Shown here: positions 1 through 10,370 of the stretch, in pieces | Layout of the letters: each line of letters begins with the position of its first letter | Position numbering within the stretch: the first letter of the stretch is position 1 | Source of the DNA: Thermotogae bacterium | Lineage (GTDB): Bacteria; Thermotogota; Thermotogae; Mesoaciditogales; Mesoaciditogaceae | NCBI GenBank assembly: GCA_026988035.1 | Contig: JALSLY010000084.1 | Span: forward strand, 1-64,000 | DNA: 64,000 nucleotides | Reading direction: 5' to 3' | Notes under the pieces: generated by a model | The model's input: only the letters and a program-made list of their open reading frames with translations | Told to the model about the DNA's origin: nothing | Database searches by the model: none | Program-made: the position numbers and the translations under genes

Positions 1-303
1 AAGCATTATTCCAAGAGAACGTACATAGAGACGTACTTTAAATATGCTAAGAATGAATTAGGATTGAGACAGTTTGTCTATTCTGCCACAAGCATGCTCA
101 GGCATGTGGAGATTGTCGAGGTGTATTTCACTATTTGGATGGTATCTCAATTTTGGAGAAATGTCAAAGACCGACTTGGTTTAAGGGACTTTGTTGAGCG
201 CATGAGAATAATTTATTACGTTGTACTTTTTCGCTTGATAGCAAATGATCACAGATTTCGTCGTAAGCTTGAGAGTTTTCTCAGTCAGACTTGCATAATT
301 TGA
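1..303 (+). CDS. IS4-type DDE transposase, C-terminal part (cut by window start)
   Basis: The reading frame is open from base 1 to the TGA at 301-303, so this is the end of a gene that begins outside the window. The first 17 residues carry the IS4-family signature Y-(2)-R-(3)-E-(6)-K exactly: Y3, R6, E10 and K17 in the visible fragment, with E10 the third catalytic acidic residue of the DDE triad. The rest is a basic, aromatic-rich C-terminal helical region ending in an arginine/lysine-rich tail. The catalytic D residues and the left end lie outside the window, so it cannot be judged whether the element is intact. It sits 15 bp before the convergent methyltransferase gene. Confidence 0.8.
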   Translation, partial: KHYSKRTYIETYFKYAKNELGLRQFVYSATSMLRHVEIVEVYFTIWMVSQFWRNVKDRLGLRDFVERMRIIYYVVLFRLIANDHRFRRKLESFLSQTCII

Positions 304-318
304 GTTCAAACATGCCGC

Positions 319-1002
319 TCACTCCTTCTTCAAATTTCTCCCTACCAGCTCTATAAAATCTTCCATTTTGTTTGTCTTGATGTATTCTAAAACAAACCCC
401 ATTTCTTCCAGTTTTTCGGATAATTTTTTCACTCCACGTGTGGTAGCTTGTGTGATAATATATGTGATCACGATCAGAGGAATTCTTATCAACCAGGTGA
501 AAAACCTCTTTGGAATATTTTTAGATATCACTTCATCTGCAATAAGTATGAGACCATATGGCTTCAATATCCTTCTTGCTTCTTTCAAAGTATAAATGAG
601 TTCATCTTCTGTCAATTCAGAAAAACATAATCCACTCATAATAACATCATAAGCGTTAGTTTTTTCATTTCCGAGTTCAGCAACTCCCATCTCATGCAAT
701 TCGATCTTTTGAGAGAGTTTTCTCTCTCTCGCTCGTTTTTGTGCTATTTCTAACATCTGTGGATTGACATCAATTCCTTTTACTTCTGCCCCTCTTTGGG
801 CAGCTCTCAATGTTAATGCACCAGTTCCACAACCAATGTCTAAAACCTTCTGGCCTTCTTTTATATACGATGTTAAATGATCGTAGATTTTATCTATTTT
901 TCCAAGAGTGAGAATACGAATGCCTTTATCATACCTACTAGGCGTAGATTCGAGGATCTTCATCCAGATATACGTGCTAATTTCTAGCATCTCCTTTAAC
1001 AT
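319..1002 (-). CDS. class I SAM-dependent methyltransferase (CpaM-like)
   Basis: 227 aa soluble protein. The SAM-binding motif I, VLDIGCGTGALTL, lies near residue 54, followed by the acidic loop GIDVNPQMLEIA, a post-I segment and the motif-III-like RILKPYGLILIADE. This is the Methyltransf_11 fold. The N-terminal segment (MKILESTPSRYDKGIRILTLGKID) resembles proteins annotated as corrinoid-protein-associated methyltransferase CpaM; that is my recollection of the family, not proof, and the substrate is unknown. The ATG at 1002 has only a weak upstream Shine-Dalgarno; a start at the in-frame ATG at 990 is possible. A conserved hydrophobic stretch near residue 175 (LIRIPLIVITYIITQ) could be membrane-associating. 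Confidence 0.75.
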   Translation of the reverse strand: MLKEMLEISTYIWMKILESTPSRYDKGIRILTLGKIDKIYDHLTSYIKEGQKVLDIGCGTGALTLRAAQRGAEVKGIDVNPQMLEIAQKRARERKLSQKIELHEMGVAELGNEKTNAYDVIMSGLCFSELTEDELIYTLKEARRILKPYGLILIADEVISKNIPKRFFTWLIRIPLIVITYIITQATTRGVKKLSEKLEEMGFVLEYIKTNKMEDFIELVGRNLKKE

Positions 1003-1159
1003 ATCCCATTTATTCGTTTACACTTCTCATAATACGCACAGGATAAATTATGCTAAATTTTCCTGCCAGTTTAAGGAATGTGTTGCAAATTCCTCCCACT
1101 TTATCGCTCTAATACTTTGTCAATGAGGTAGTCATAATTCTATATGCTTATTGTTTCTT

Positions 1160-1825
1160 TTAAGCATTCTCAATAATTTCTAAAACTTCTCTTAGTGTAT
1201 TGCATATTTTGTAAGCACATGCTTTTGCTTCCTTGGATGGTTCCTTCAGATCCGGTATGAGTATTGGTATCATTCCAGCCTTGCAAGCTGCAATTATTCC
1301 GCTCTCTGAATCCTCTAAGGCGAGGCATTTATCAGGCTGGACGCGCAATTTTTCTGCTGCCGTTAAAAAAATATCTGGTTCTGGCTTTCCGTTTAAGACT
1401 TCATCACCACAAACGATGACATCGAAATATTTCCATGTGTTAGACTGTTTTATCAAATCTTCAGCTCTTTTACGTTCAGTCGAAGTTGCCACAGCCATGG
1501 AAATGTCGTGCCTTTTGCAACTGCGTATTAGTTCGTACAGCCCTTCTTTGATTGGAACCCCGTTTTTCCTAATTTCTTCTCGAATGTATTTTACTTGCAG
1601 TTGCTGGATCTCATCAAATGGGAAAACGTTTCCTAAACTGGCTAAAAATATTTTCTTAGTGTCGATTGAATTTCTTCCGATGGTTTTGATAATCAGGGCT
1701 TCGTCTACAGAATACCCAAATTCTTCTGCCGCCTTTTTCCATGTTTTGATGGCGATTCTTTCCGTATCAAACATTAATCCATCCATATCAAATATAACCG
1801 CAGATATGTTCATACACAAATTCAC
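1160..1825 (-). CDS. HAD-superfamily phosphatase, beta-phosphoglucomutase-like
   Basis: About 220 aa. Motif I FDMDG supplies the nucleophile and acid/base aspartates, a helical cap domain follows, then motif II (ATST), the lysine of motif III in NGKPEPDIF, and motif IV LALEDSESGI. This is the usual layout and length of HAD subfamily IA enzymes such as beta-phosphoglucomutase or small sugar-phosphate phosphatases. Substrate cannot be read from sequence. The GTG at 1825 directly follows GGATAGGAT; the ATG at 1813 matches the family N-terminus better, with about 13 bp spacing, so the true start is one of these two. Monocistronic between a methyltransferase and the fliS transcription unit. Confidence 0.82.
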   Translation of the reverse strand: MNLCMNISAVIFDMDGLMFDTERIAIKTWKKAAEEFGYSVDEALIIKTIGRNSIDTKKIFLASLGNVFPFDEIQQLQVKYIREEIRKNGVPIKEGLYELIRSCKRHDISMAVATSTERKRAEDLIKQSNTWKYFDVIVCGDEVLNGKPEPDIFLTAAEKLRVQPDKCLALEDSESGIIAACKAGMIPILIPDLKEPSKEAKACAYKICNTLREVLEIIENA

Positions 1826-1952
1826 ATCCTATCCAAATCTTTGCTCACTTTAGCACATCATACTTTATTTTCACCTCAGTAGGTTGTTCATCCACTTGTA
1901 GTATACAGTGGGAGCCAACAAAAAATAATGGAAAGATATGTAAAACTTAAAT

Positions 1953-1999
1953 AAAAACCCATAAGGCACAATTGCGATAGTTTCTTATGCCTTGTGGGT
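1953..1999 (-). terminator. rho-independent terminator after fliS
   Basis: Arms 1957-1968 (ACCCATAAGGCA) and 1988-1999 pair over 12 positions with one G-U, with a 19-nt loop. Read on the minus strand, the second arm runs straight into TTTTTATTT. It lies about 80 bp beyond the fliS stop codon, with nothing else on that strand between them. Confidence 0.65.
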
Positions 2000-2078
2000 A
2001 TCTAAAAGGGGGTTTTTAACGGTGAAATGATTTTGTGTGTATCTTTTAGAGATATCACGTTTTGTGCTTGATGCAATA

Positions 2079-2471
2079 TCACACTGAAATGCTGAATCCG
2101 GTTTTTGAAGGGGGGCGTACACCTGCATGTTTAGATGTTTCTTTCCAAGTATCAAGCATTTCCTGCAGAAAGTCCCGAGCGACTTCCAACGTTTTGATAT
2201 CACCATTAATATTTCCATCTACAAGTTGACGGTAAATGAAATCGTACAATGCTCTAAGATTTTTTGAGATGTCTCCACCTTTACTCATATTCAGAACAGA
2301 ATTGAGATAAAGCACGATCTCTTCAGCCCGAACAAGAGAAGCATTTCTAGTTTCAATATTATCTATTTTAGAAATAGCCTCTTTGACTAAGTCTATAGCC
2401 CTTTCATACAACATTTGAACTAACTTTTCAGGACTTGCCGTTAAAATTGCGCTCTGTGTATACCGATCCAT
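2079..2471 (-). CDS. fliS: flagellar protein FliS (flagellin export chaperone)
   Basis: 130 aa helical protein beginning MDRYTQSAILTASPEKLVQMLYE. The YTQSAILTASPEKLVQMLYERAIDLVKEA region is the hallmark of FliS, the cytoplasmic chaperone that holds the C-terminal D0 helix of flagellin before export. The start at 2471 is set by AAGGAGG eight bases upstream; longer in-frame versions begin inside that ribosome site. It overlaps the end of the upstream gene by 44 bp, so the two are translationally coupled. No flagellin or fliD is in the window; in many genomes fliS lies next to them. Confidence 0.88.
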   Translation of the reverse strand: MDRYTQSAILTASPEKLVQMLYERAIDLVKEAISKIDNIETRNASLVRAEEIVLYLNSVLNMSKGGDISKNLRALYDFIYRQLVDGNINGDIKTLEVARDFLQEMLDTWKETSKHAGVRPPSKTGFSISV

Positions 2472-2997
2472 CTGCAAAACCTCCTTCAAGGACTCTTAAA
2501 AATATCTTTCTGTAGATTCCGGAGAGTTCTTGGATTCTCTTTCTCACTTCTTCTTTTTTTCCTAAAGTAGTGAAAGAATTTATTTCCTCGAGTTTTGTGA
2601 CCACGTCACGATTCTCTTGCTCTGTCTCTATTTTTCTTCCAACAGATTGAATAGAAAATATAGCGTTTTCTATCACTTCTAATCCACTTGCTATTTTTGA
2701 CAAAGTGGTGAAGATGTGATCTTTGTCCATATCTTGTGAATCAAGCCAGTCAAGAAATTCTACAGCACTTTGCGCGATTTTGGTGATGCTTTGCTCCAAA
2801 CTCATGAACCCGAGATCCACAACTTGGTTATCAGAAACATAAATTTTTGGAAAATTCGAAATGGGTACATTTTGACCATCGACTTTCACATATTCAAGCA
2901 CGTTATCTTTAGGGTACAGATCACTCACGATCTCTCCCAAAGAGACTCTACCTGCATAATTTCGGCTTTCAACTCCGTTGACTTTTACCTTTATCAT
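2428..2997 (-). CDS. uncharacterised protein coupled to fliS
   Basis: 189 aa, no family recognised. The N-terminal 60 residues look like a small beta-rich domain (IKVKVNGVESRNYAGRVSLGE, then VKVDGQNVP), followed by a long amphipathic helical region with an acidic, glutamate-rich middle (IETEQENRDVVTKLEEIN). No signal peptide or membrane segment. The ATG at 2997 has GGAGG nine bases upstream; the longer TTG version abuts that site and is unlikely. The 3' end overlaps fliS by 44 bp, so a flagellar role (a chaperone partner or regulator) is a reasonable inference from context only. Confidence 0.7.
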   Translation of the reverse strand: MIKVKVNGVESRNYAGRVSLGEIVSDLYPKDNVLEYVKVDGQNVPISNFPKIYVSDNQVVDLGFMSLEQSITKIAQSAVEFLDWLDSQDMDKDHIFTTLSKIASGLEVIENAIFSIQSVGRKIETEQENRDVVTKLEEINSFTTLGKKEEVRKRIQELSGIYRKIFLRVLEGGFADGSVYTERNFNGKS

Positions 2998-3053
2998 TTT
3001 CTGCAACCTCCAGTACTATATTCGACAGATTGCAGAAAAACTTGAGTGAAATC

Positions 3054-4268
3054 TTACCGATCTCTAACTATTGGCATGCTCATACATCTTGGTCCACCAC
3101 GACCACGCGAAAGTTCACTTGAAGGAATTTCTATAACTTCAACTCCAGCTTTTCTTATAAGCGAGTTTGTTACGTAATTTCTCGAATACGCGATCACCGT
3201 ACCTGGTGAGATGCAGAGAGTGTTTGAACCATCGCTCCATTGTTCCCGATCTTGATCTACCGGATCATCCCCACCGCATTTTACAATTTTAACAGCAGGT
3301 AGCTTTAAATAACGTTTGAGTACTTTTTCAAGATCGTCTTCCTCAGGGATAACAGTTATGCTGCCATTTGAAGGTTTTAGGGCAAACAATTTAACCACAC
3401 CAGTTAATTTGGCATGTATGACGAATTTATCGTAATCCATCATCGTAAAAACGGTATCAAGATGCATAAAAGCCCGAGACTGCGGTATTTCAAATGCGAG
3501 TATCGTATCAAATGATTCTCCAAATTCAAATATTCTTCTCGCGAGGAGCTCAACAGCTTCTGGTTCCGTACGTTGGGAAATTCCGATTGCCACAACCTTG
3601 GAACTTAAAATTTCTATATCTCCTCCTTCTATGAAAAACGGATCTTCCAGATTGTAATATCTTGGAATGTCTACATTTTTAAACTCATGATGATACTTGT
3701 AGACATAATCCATCAGCAAGGCTTCTCTACGCCGTACACTTGTTGACATTCTGTTTATTGCAACGCCTTTACCTATTGTCGCCACCGGATCGCGTTGAAA
3801 ATAAAGATTGGCCATCGGTTTTATAAAAAAGGGAAATTCTCTTCGAACATGTGCCGCAAGAGAAGTACACTTCATGTTTATTTCCGTTGATCTCACACCG
3901 CTTATGACTTTTTCAACAAGTTTGTCTGAAGGAAGAGAAAGCAGATATTCTCTGATTATATCGGCAAGCTCTGCGCTTGTGATGTTGTTGAATTTTATAA
4001 CGTCGTTCACGAACTCCTTCACAATTTTCTTATCCTGGGAAAGAGTTTCGATCACTAAGTTTTCAACATAAAGAACTTCAACATCACGACTTTTGAGCAC
4101 AGATGCCATGACGTCATGCTCACTTTGTGCCACTTTTAGATAGGGAATATCATCGAAAAGAAGATCCTCTAAGCGATTGGGTGTGAGATTTTCTAACTCT
4201 CTTCCCGGCCGATGCAAAAGGATAGTTCTGAGTTTTCCAACTTCATTATAAACAGACGGTTTTATCAT
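3054..4268 (-). CDS. arcA: arginine deiminase
   Basis: 404 aa, the usual size. Converts L-arginine to citrulline and ammonia, the first step of the arginine dihydrolase pathway. Family marks in order: [17 protein letters not shown] at the N-terminus, RDP (QRDPVATIG), FFIEGGDIE carrying active-site acidic residues, [10 protein letters not shown] with the catalytic His, and the C-terminal GGPRCMSMP with the nucleophilic Cys about ten residues from the end. The ATG at 4268 has AAGGAGG ten bases upstream; the longer TTG form is not supported. No ornithine carbamoyltransferase or carbamate kinase gene is adjacent, so the rest of the pathway must be elsewhere or absent. Confidence 0.93.
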   Translation of the reverse strand: MIKPSVYNEVGKLRTILLHRPGRELENLTPNRLEDLLFDDIPYLKVAQSEHDVMASVLKSRDVEVLYVENLVIETLSQDKKIVKEFVNDVIKFNNITSAELADIIREYLLSLPSDKLVEKVISGVRSTEINMKCTSLAAHVRREFPFFIKPMANLYFQRDPVATIGKGVAINRMSTSVRRREALLMDYVYKYHHEFKNVDIPRYYNLEDPFFIEGGDIEILSSKVVAIGISQRTEPEAVELLARRIFEFGESFDTILAFEIPQSRAFMHLDTVFTMMDYDKFVIHAKLTGVVKLFALKPSNGSITVIPEEDDLEKVLKRYLKLPAVKIVKCGGDDPVDQDREQWSDGSNTLCISPGTVIAYSRNYVTNSLIRKAGVEVIEIPSSELSRGRGGPRCMSMPIVRDR

Positions 4269-4443
4269 GAATATTTTTCCTCCTTGACTTTTTTGATACG
4301 CTCTTGGCAGTATGCACTGTGTAATCAAATATGTTTCTTCTCACGAATAAAGCAGCATTTTTATAGCTTTGCTCAGAACTTTGCAAGCTGTATGTACATT
4401 TTAACCGATTTGAAAGTGTGAAAGTGAAAGAATTAAGGAAAAT

Positions 4444-5493
4444 TTAAATTTTTGAGGGATCCCTTGCGTACAACACTGCATCTTCGCGCCTTATTTCTCT
4501 GGCTGCTATTTTCTTTTTCAGTGCGTCGTCAAAGGTAATCATTCCAAATTTTGATCCAGTTTCTATGAGAGAATCTATTTGGTGAACTTTATTTTCACGA
4601 ATGAGATTTCTAACACCTGTTGTCCCCACTAAGATTTCGACTACCGGGACGTACCCTTTTCCATCAATTGAAGGAAGTAGTCTTTGGTAAGCAATACCAA
4701 CAAGAGTATTAGAGAGCTGAATGGCAATCTGTTTCTGCTGGTGTTCTGGAAAAACATCTATGATTCTTTCCGGAGCCGATCCAGCTGAGTTAGTATGTAT
4801 TGTGGAGAAAACAAGATGTCCCGTCTCTGCAGCAGTTAAGGCAAGTTTCATTGTTTCTAAATCTCTCATTTCTCCAACGAGTATAACGTCCGGATCTTCT
4901 CTAAGGGCATATTTCAAGCCGTCTGCGAAGGATTTTGTATCATATCCGAGCTGTCGTTGATGAACAAGGGCTTTTTTGTTTTGAAAGATGTATTCTATAG
5001 GATCTTCTATGGTTATTATGTGTACAGGTCTTTCTGAATTGATTTTATCAACCATTGCTGCGAGTGTTGTAGATTTTCCACTTCCGGTAGGACCAGCCAG
5101 AAGGATGATTCCATTCATATGTTCAGAAAAACTGGCCAATGTTTGAGGCAGTCCCAATTCATCAAAATTACGTATGTTATAGGTTATCAATCTGAACGCA
5201 GCAGCTATGTTTCCACGTTCCATAAATATGTTTCCCCTGACTCTTGCGATGTTTTCCAATCCAAATGAAAAGTCGAGTTCGTACCTGTTAAAGGTCATTC
5301 CGATAGATTTCAGCAAGCCATTTAAGTTCTCCTCGAGTTCTTTGTGAGAATAAGGCTCGTAAAATTTCTGCGGTTCGAGTTTTCCATACAATCTAAAAAC
5401 AGGAGGCATACCAACAGTCAAATGTACGTCTGATGCATGCATACTGTAAGCTTCTGTGAGAAGACGCCTCAAATCCATCGCTTTCAATTTCAT
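4444..5493 (-). CDS. pilT: type IV pilus retraction ATPase PilT
   Basis: About 350 aa hexameric AAA-like secretion ATPase that powers pilus retraction at the inner face of the cytoplasmic membrane. Visible: N-terminal PAS-like domain (SDVHLTVGMPP), Walker A GPTGSGKS near residue 135, Asp box, Walker B ILVGEMRDLETMKLALTAAETGHLV and the His box STIHTNSA. The AIRNLIRE-type motif of PilT is present as GVRNLIRENKVHQI, which favours PilT over PilB. AAGGAG lies just before the tandem ATGs at 5496 and 5493; a downstream TTG is also possible. It follows the MutS-like gene by about 30 bp, and other pilus genes are not in the window. Confidence 0.9.
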   Translation of the reverse strand: MKLKAMDLRRLLTEAYSMHASDVHLTVGMPPVFRLYGKLEPQKFYEPYSHKELEENLNGLLKSIGMTFNRYELDFSFGLENIARVRGNIFMERGNIAAAFRLITYNIRNFDELGLPQTLASFSEHMNGIILLAGPTGSGKSTTLAAMVDKINSERPVHIITIEDPIEYIFQNKKALVHQRQLGYDTKSFADGLKYALREDPDVILVGEMRDLETMKLALTAAETGHLVFSTIHTNSAGSAPERIIDVFPEHQQKQIAIQLSNTLVGIAYQRLLPSIDGKGYVPVVEILVGTTGVRNLIRENKVHQIDSLIETGSKFGMITFDDALKKKIAAREIRREDAVLYARDPSKI

Positions 5494-5526
5494 CATACTC
5501 CTTTCTTTTAATATTTGGACAGGATC

Positions 5527-7077
5527 CTACTTATTATCGAGTATTTTTCTTGCTTTCTTAATCACCTCGTTGGGTAATCCCAATATTTCGGACAGTTTTA
5601 TCGCATCTCCCAGCTTGGTAACAGCTCCGTTTACAAGATGATGATCTATTTTCGCTCTGACATTTTCTGCGCTGATTTTTCCATCAAAATTCAAACGCCC
5701 CATTGTGTACTTCTTACATTTTACCGATTCTATAGCTTTTCTATAGTGTGTTACCATTATGGAAAAATTTGATGATTTTGCGAGTGTATCAGCTAAAGCA
5801 GTGGCTAATGCTTCTCCTTCGTATGGATTGGTGCCAACTCCAAATTCGTCGACAAGTATTAACCCACGACCTTTCATGTTGAATGTCTCAGCCATAGCTG
5901 TGATCTGTGTGGCAAAACCAGATAGCCCATCAACACCGGGTGTTATGCCAATGTATCTTATCCAATCTATTTGGGGAACAGTAGCTTGGCAAGTTGGTAC
6001 CAAAAATCCGTACATTGCCATTGCACAAACAAGTCCTACTGTTCGCAGTGTTGTGGTTTTTCCTCCCATGTTTGGTCCAAATATCATGGTTAAACCCTTT
6101 TGAAAACTTCCTGTGAGCGGGGTGTATTCAAAGCCATCTAACTTCACTGATTCAAGTATCAAGGGATGAAACGCGTCTTTCAGGTCTATTCTTGAATCAA
6201 ACTCGGGAAACACCAATTTATCTCTCAAAGAACGAAGTTGGGCAAATGCGATGTCTAAATCAGCTATTTTGATTATCTCGTTTCTAATTCTGTCTGTATG
6301 TTTAGCTACCTCTTTTATGAGGCGTTTTACCTCTTGATTTTGTGCATCTTTCAGTTGGTTTTCAAGATTGAGGAGCTCATCTTCAAGGGCTAATATTTTA
6401 TCCGTAGGCCTTATGATAAATGTGTAAGATTTTATGCCTTCTCTTTCAACCATGACGAGATCGGAATTGAGGAGAATTTTTGCATCTCTTCGATTTATGA
6501 TGAATCTTTTGTCTTTCGGAAGTATCCCAAATCGAAATTTAATCTCCTCGGCACGCTCGTGATAAAGTTTTGATATTTCAAATTGTATGGATTCACACTT
6601 TTTGGTTAAGATAGATATCTCTTGATTTTGAGGAGCAAACGCGTACGATCCACTGTTTTGAGGATCAAGAATACGCCACAAATCGTCCAAAGAATGTAAA
6701 TAATCTGGAATGTGTTTTTGAATCAAAGATTTCAAAAGTGCATGGTGATGAACAAAGCGTTTGAGTTCAAAGAGATCTACTTGTGTTGCTCTTCCAATTT
6801 CTATCATTTTTAAGCTTTCAACCACTTCGTGAAAGTCTTCAAGAATGTGTTCAATTCTCAAACGATCATTTTCACACCTTTTTATTTTAGAAAGAAAATT
6901 AAAATGTTCTTTAAGTTCTTCCGAACCCAATGGTTTTAATCTAAGAAAAGCCTTTCTCCCAAAGACACTGATAGGCTTGTATTTTTGGATTACATCTCTA
7001 AAAAGCAAAAAATTTTCAGTTTTTTCGTCAAAAAAAGCCGGAGCGCTCTGCCCCGGCGCTTCCTTTTTTGAATTCAA
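5527..7077 (-). CDS. MutS-family ATPase without mismatch-recognition or Smr domain
   Basis: About 516 aa. The N-terminal two thirds is helical (MutS core/lever-like), and the C-terminal third is the MutS-type ABC ATPase: Walker [11 protein letters not shown] near residue 338, Walker [14 protein letters not shown] near 410 and a VTHY switch. It lacks the N-terminal mismatch domain of MutS and the Smr nuclease of MutS2. Size and layout recall KamC, the MutS-like ATPase that reactivates lysine 5,6-aminomutase, but no kam genes are here, so this is only a candidate. The start is probably the TTG at 7077, whose TTGA overlaps the gcvPB stop with GAGGTGG eight bases upstream; GTG 7089 is the alternative. 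Confidence 0.72.
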   Translation of the reverse strand: MNSKKEAPGQSAPAFFDEKTENFLLFRDVIQKYKPISVFGRKAFLRLKPLGSEELKEHFNFLSKIKRCENDRLRIEHILEDFHEVVESLKMIEIGRATQVDLFELKRFVHHHALLKSLIQKHIPDYLHSLDDLWRILDPQNSGSYAFAPQNQEISILTKKCESIQFEISKLYHERAEEIKFRFGILPKDKRFIINRRDAKILLNSDLVMVEREGIKSYTFIIRPTDKILALEDELLNLENQLKDAQNQEVKRLIKEVAKHTDRIRNEIIKIADLDIAFAQLRSLRDKLVFPEFDSRIDLKDAFHPLILESVKLDGFEYTPLTGSFQKGLTMIFGPNMGGKTTTLRTVGLVCAMAMYGFLVPTCQATVPQIDWIRYIGITPGVDGLSGFATQITAMAETFNMKGRGLILVDEFGVGTNPYEGEALATALADTLAKSSNFSIMVTHYRKAIESVKCKKYTMGRLNFDGKISAENVRAKIDHHLVNGAVTKLGDAIKLSEILGLPNEVIKKARKILDNK

Positions 7078-8507
7078 TTTTCTTTCCACCTCAAAATCGG
7101 GTGCCTTGCTGCCTTAGTATCATCCAGCCTCCTAACAGGCGTTTCATGTGGAGCACTTTTAAGAACTTCGGGATTTTTGTTAGCTTCTTTGGCTATTTTT
7201 GTCACGATCTCGACAAAGCGATCGAGCGTATCTTTAGATTCGGTTTCAGTCGGTTCAACCATGATGTCTTCATGAACTATTAGAGGGAAGTAAACCGTTG
7301 GTGGATGAATGCCATAGTCTAACATGCGTTTGACAAAATCAAGTGCTTTTATATTTTTGTTTTGCAAATTAGTCGTGCTGGCCACAAATTCATGCATACA
7401 TCGAGCGTTGTATGGCACTTTTAATATCTTTGAAATCTTTGTTCTTAAGTAGTTGGCGTTTAAGACTGCCATTTCACTTGCACGTTTTATTCCTTCCTCG
7501 CCCATTATGAGAATGTAAGCATACGCTTTGACGAGGACACTAAAGTTTCCGTAAAAACTTCTGACCTTACCAATGGTCTTTTTGAGTGAGAAATCTAATA
7601 CGTATTTTTCACCTTTTTTTAGAATAATTGGAACGGGTAGAAAATCGGTAAGGAATGCTTTTACAGCGATTGGACCAGAACCTGGCCCCCCCATTCCGTG
7701 AGGTGTGGAAAAGGTTTTGTGAAGATTGAAATGAACGATATCAAAGCCAAGATCTCCTGGCCTAATTTGACCCATTATGGCGTTCAAGTTAGCGCCATCG
7801 TAGTACATGAGTCCCCCAGCACTGTGAACGATCTTTGAGATTTCAAGAATGTTTTCTTCAAAAATACCAAGTGTATTTGGATTAGTGAGCATCATACCAG
7901 CTGTGTGCGAACTTACTGCTTTTTTGAGTTCTTCCACATCTACCATTCCACGATCATCAGATTTGATTTCCACAACTTTGAAACCATTCATCGCTGAAGA
8001 TGCTGGATTAGTACCATGAGCGGAATCTGGAACTATTATTTCATCACGATTAAAATCTTTTCTATCTCTATGGTACTTGCGGATTACAGCTATACCAGTG
8101 TACTCACCATGTGCTCCAGCAGCAGGTTGCAAGGTGATTGCATCCATTCCACTTATCTTTTTGAGGGATTCGCCAAGTTTGTACATAAGCTCCAACGCAC
8201 CCTGGACTGTTTCTGGATTTTGGTACGGATGTATCTCGGCAAATCCAGAAAGTGAAGCAATTCTTTCAGATAGTCTTGGATTGTATTTCATCGTACAAGA
8301 GCCCAACGGATAAAATCCCGTATCTACAGCGTAATTCAATCTGGAGAGGTTTGTGTAATGTCTGACCACATCTCCTTCCGTAACTTCAGGCAATTTTAGA
8401 GAACTTTTTCTAACGTACTTTGATGATAATTTATAAGGTTTGATGTCCATTTTTGGCGGGATAAAACCTCTTCTCCCATTTTTGGATATTTCAAAAATCA
8501 ATTCCAT
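7074..8507 (-). CDS. gcvPB: glycine dehydrogenase (decarboxylating) subunit 2
   Basis: 477 aa. Beta half of the two-subunit P-protein of the glycine cleavage system, which decarboxylates glycine on PLP and passes aminomethyl to lipoyl-GcvH. The PLP lysine lies in [20 protein letters not shown], preceded by [12 protein letters not shown] and [11 protein letters not shown], all typical. Length matches the family. It starts 1 bp after gcvPA and overlaps the start of the MutS-like gene, so it is inside a tight operon. Many organisms of this type run the system oxidatively during amino-acid fermentation or in reverse as a glycine synthase; direction is not visible in sequence. Confidence 0.95.
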   Translation of the reverse strand: MELIFEISKNGRRGFIPPKMDIKPYKLSSKYVRKSSLKLPEVTEGDVVRHYTNLSRLNYAVDTGFYPLGSCTMKYNPRLSERIASLSGFAEIHPYQNPETVQGALELMYKLGESLKKISGMDAITLQPAAGAHGEYTGIAVIRKYHRDRKDFNRDEIIVPDSAHGTNPASSAMNGFKVVEIKSDDRGMVDVEELKKAVSSHTAGMMLTNPNTLGIFEENILEISKIVHSAGGLMYYDGANLNAIMGQIRPGDLGFDIVHFNLHKTFSTPHGMGGPGSGPIAVKAFLTDFLPVPIILKKGEKYVLDFSLKKTIGKVRSFYGNFSVLVKAYAYILIMGEEGIKRASEMAVLNANYLRTKISKILKVPYNARCMHEFVASTTNLQNKNIKALDFVKRMLDYGIHPPTVYFPLIVHEDIMVEPTETESKDTLDRFVEIVTKIAKEANKNPEVLKSAPHETPVRRLDDTKAARHPILRWKEN

Positions 8508-8508
8508 C

Positions 8509-9867
8509 TTAAACCGCCTCCGCTATGGAGACCAGACGATCGATCTCTTCTGTAGTATTTGCTTCGGTCACACAAAACATTAGGTCACTGTCCGAGAATC
8601 TTTCACGTGAAAACAAGTTATTAAACTTGCCAAGCTCTATAGGACCGATTATGTTAGCTTTCAAAAGTCTTTCTTGAAATTTTGAAACGTTTATGTCAGT
8701 TTTCACCACAAACTCGTTAAAAAACTCTCCAGAGAATTTCCTCTCAAAATGGCCTGTTTTTTCGAGTTTCTCAAGTAGATAATGTGACTTTGCCACATTT
8801 AATTCTCCAATTTCTTTGAGCCCCTTTGGGCCTATTAAAGAAAGATAAACGGAAGCGTACAACGTACCGAGAGCGTGATTTGAACAAATATTAGATGTTG
8901 CCTTTTCACGGCGAATGTGTTGTTCACGCGCTTGAAGTGTCATGACAAAACCACGCTTACCATCCACATCTACTGTTTCCCCTATTATTCTGCCAGGCAT
9001 CGTACGTACAAGCTTCATATCGTCGCGAATCGCGAAAATCCCAAACGAAGGCCCTCCTAAATTCATAGGGATGCCAAGAGGCTGTCCATCTCCTGTCACT
9101 ATATCAACGCCGAAAAACCCTGGAGCCTCAAGAACCCCGAGAGATATCGGGTTTGTTACAGTAATCAATAGTATATCTTTTGATACTTCGCGGATTGCTT
9201 CTAAGTCTTCAATAACGCCGAAAAAATTTGGATATTGGACAATTACCCCAGCTGTTTCTTCATCGATCTTGGACTTTAAATCTTCTATTGATATCGCACC
9301 ACTTTCGTTGTGACGAAAAGTTTCGATTTTTATTCCAGGACCGGAAGCATAAGTTTTTATGGTTTCGATATACTCTGGATGAAGAGCATCGGATACAAGG
9401 ACTTTGTATTTCTTTTTAAAGCGCGCCGCCATAAGCGCAGCTTCTGCAGTAGCCGATGCCCCATCGTACATAGATGCGTTGGATATACCCATGCCTGTAA
9501 GCTCACAGATCATAGTCTGAAACTCAAACATAGTTTGAAGGGATCCCTGGGAAACTTCAGCCTGATAAGGTGTGTAAGCCGTATAAAAATCTCCCCTTGA
9601 TACTATTTGATGCACGACAGAAGGTATGATATGATTGTACATTCCTGCACCTAAGAAATATGTGAAATGTTGTGCATCTGCATTTTTTAAAGCCATCTTT
9701 TTTAACTTCAAAAACACGTTAAACTCATCGAGACTTTCTGGCAATCCCAATGATTTTACACGTTTCTCTTGTGGAAGGGAAGAAAAAAGTTTATCAATGC
9801 TGTCAATGCCTACCACCTTTAACATCTCTTCCACTTCGGATTCTGTATTAGGAATATAAGGATCCAT
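8509..9867 (-). CDS. gcvPA: glycine dehydrogenase (decarboxylating) subunit 1
   Basis: 452 aa. Alpha half of the P-protein. Begins [20 protein letters not shown], the normal N-terminus (YIPNT, then LFSSLP). Further signatures are [29 protein letters not shown] and [42 protein letters not shown]. The subunit is a fold-type I PLP relative without the lysine. Start ATG 9867 has GAGGGG six bases upstream; the longer open frame runs into the gcvH intergenic region and is rejected. Forms the heterotetramer with the adjacent GcvPB. Confidence 0.95.
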   Translation of the reverse strand: MDPYIPNTESEVEEMLKVVGIDSIDKLFSSLPQEKRVKSLGLPESLDEFNVFLKLKKMALKNADAQHFTYFLGAGMYNHIIPSVVHQIVSRGDFYTAYTPYQAEVSQGSLQTMFEFQTMICELTGMGISNASMYDGASATAEAALMAARFKKKYKVLVSDALHPEYIETIKTYASGPGIKIETFRHNESGAISIEDLKSKIDEETAGVIVQYPNFFGVIEDLEAIREVSKDILLITVTNPISLGVLEAPGFFGVDIVTGDGQPLGIPMNLGGPSFGIFAIRDDMKLVRTMPGRIIGETVDVDGKRGFVMTLQAREQHIRREKATSNICSNHALGTLYASVYLSLIGPKGLKEIGELNVAKSHYLLEKLEKTGHFERKFSGEFFNEFVVKTDINVSKFQERLLKANIIGPIELGKFNNLFSRERFSDSDLMFCVTEANTTEEIDRLVSIAEAV

Positions 9868-9937
9868 TTCAAGCCCCTCTTTTCTTTGAACAAATCTAAA
9901 CGTAAACGCGTGACAAGCAAAGCAACGTCCCTGATTT

Positions 9938-10309
9938 TTATTTTTCTTCTTCCACAAGCTTATCGTATTCTGTTTTATCAAGCAATTTGTCAATTTCGCT
10001 GGGATCTGAAATTTCAATCTTTGCGATCCAACCATCGCCTTCCGCAGACTTGTTGACAGTTTCTGGAGCATCTTCTAAGACTTTGTTTACCTCAATGATT
10101 TTCCCACTTATAGGCGCGTAGATATCACTTGCGGATTTGACAGATTCAACTGAGCAGAGGACTTCACCCGCTTTTACCTCTTTACCGACCTCAGGAAGAT
10201 CCACATATACTATATCTCCGAGTTCATCTTGAGCATGTTCGGAAATACCAACAGTTGCACTTTTTTCGTTAACTTCTACCCACTCATGAGTTTTAGTATA
10301 TTTCTTCAT
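9938..10309 (-). CDS. gcvH: glycine cleavage system H protein
   Basis: 123 aa lipoyl carrier. Begins KKYTKTHEWVEV and carries the lipoylation motif VESVKSASDIYAPISG, with the modified lysine at residue 58. It shuttles the aminomethyl group between GcvP, GcvT and dihydrolipoyl dehydrogenase. Lies between gcvT and gcvPA in the same operon. No lipB/lipL or canonical lipA gene is beside it; a LipS-like radical SAM gene elsewhere in the window (37033-37953) could be relevant to its lipoylation. Confidence 0.95.
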   Translation of the reverse strand: MKKYTKTHEWVEVNEKSATVGISEHAQDELGDIVYVDLPEVGKEVKAGEVLCSVESVKSASDIYAPISGKIIEVNKVLEDAPETVNKSAEGDGWIAKIEISDPSEIDKLLDKTEYDKLVEEEK

Positions 10310-10370
10310 TTTAATCCCTCCAAGATTTTAAATTCATTATTCAAATGTAAGGACAATTCATGAACTGTCT

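Noticed and set aside
1233-1853. 206-codon plus-strand open frame opposite the HAD gene
   Set aside because: Shadow of a gene with full HAD motifs on the other strand; no ribosome site or homology of its own.
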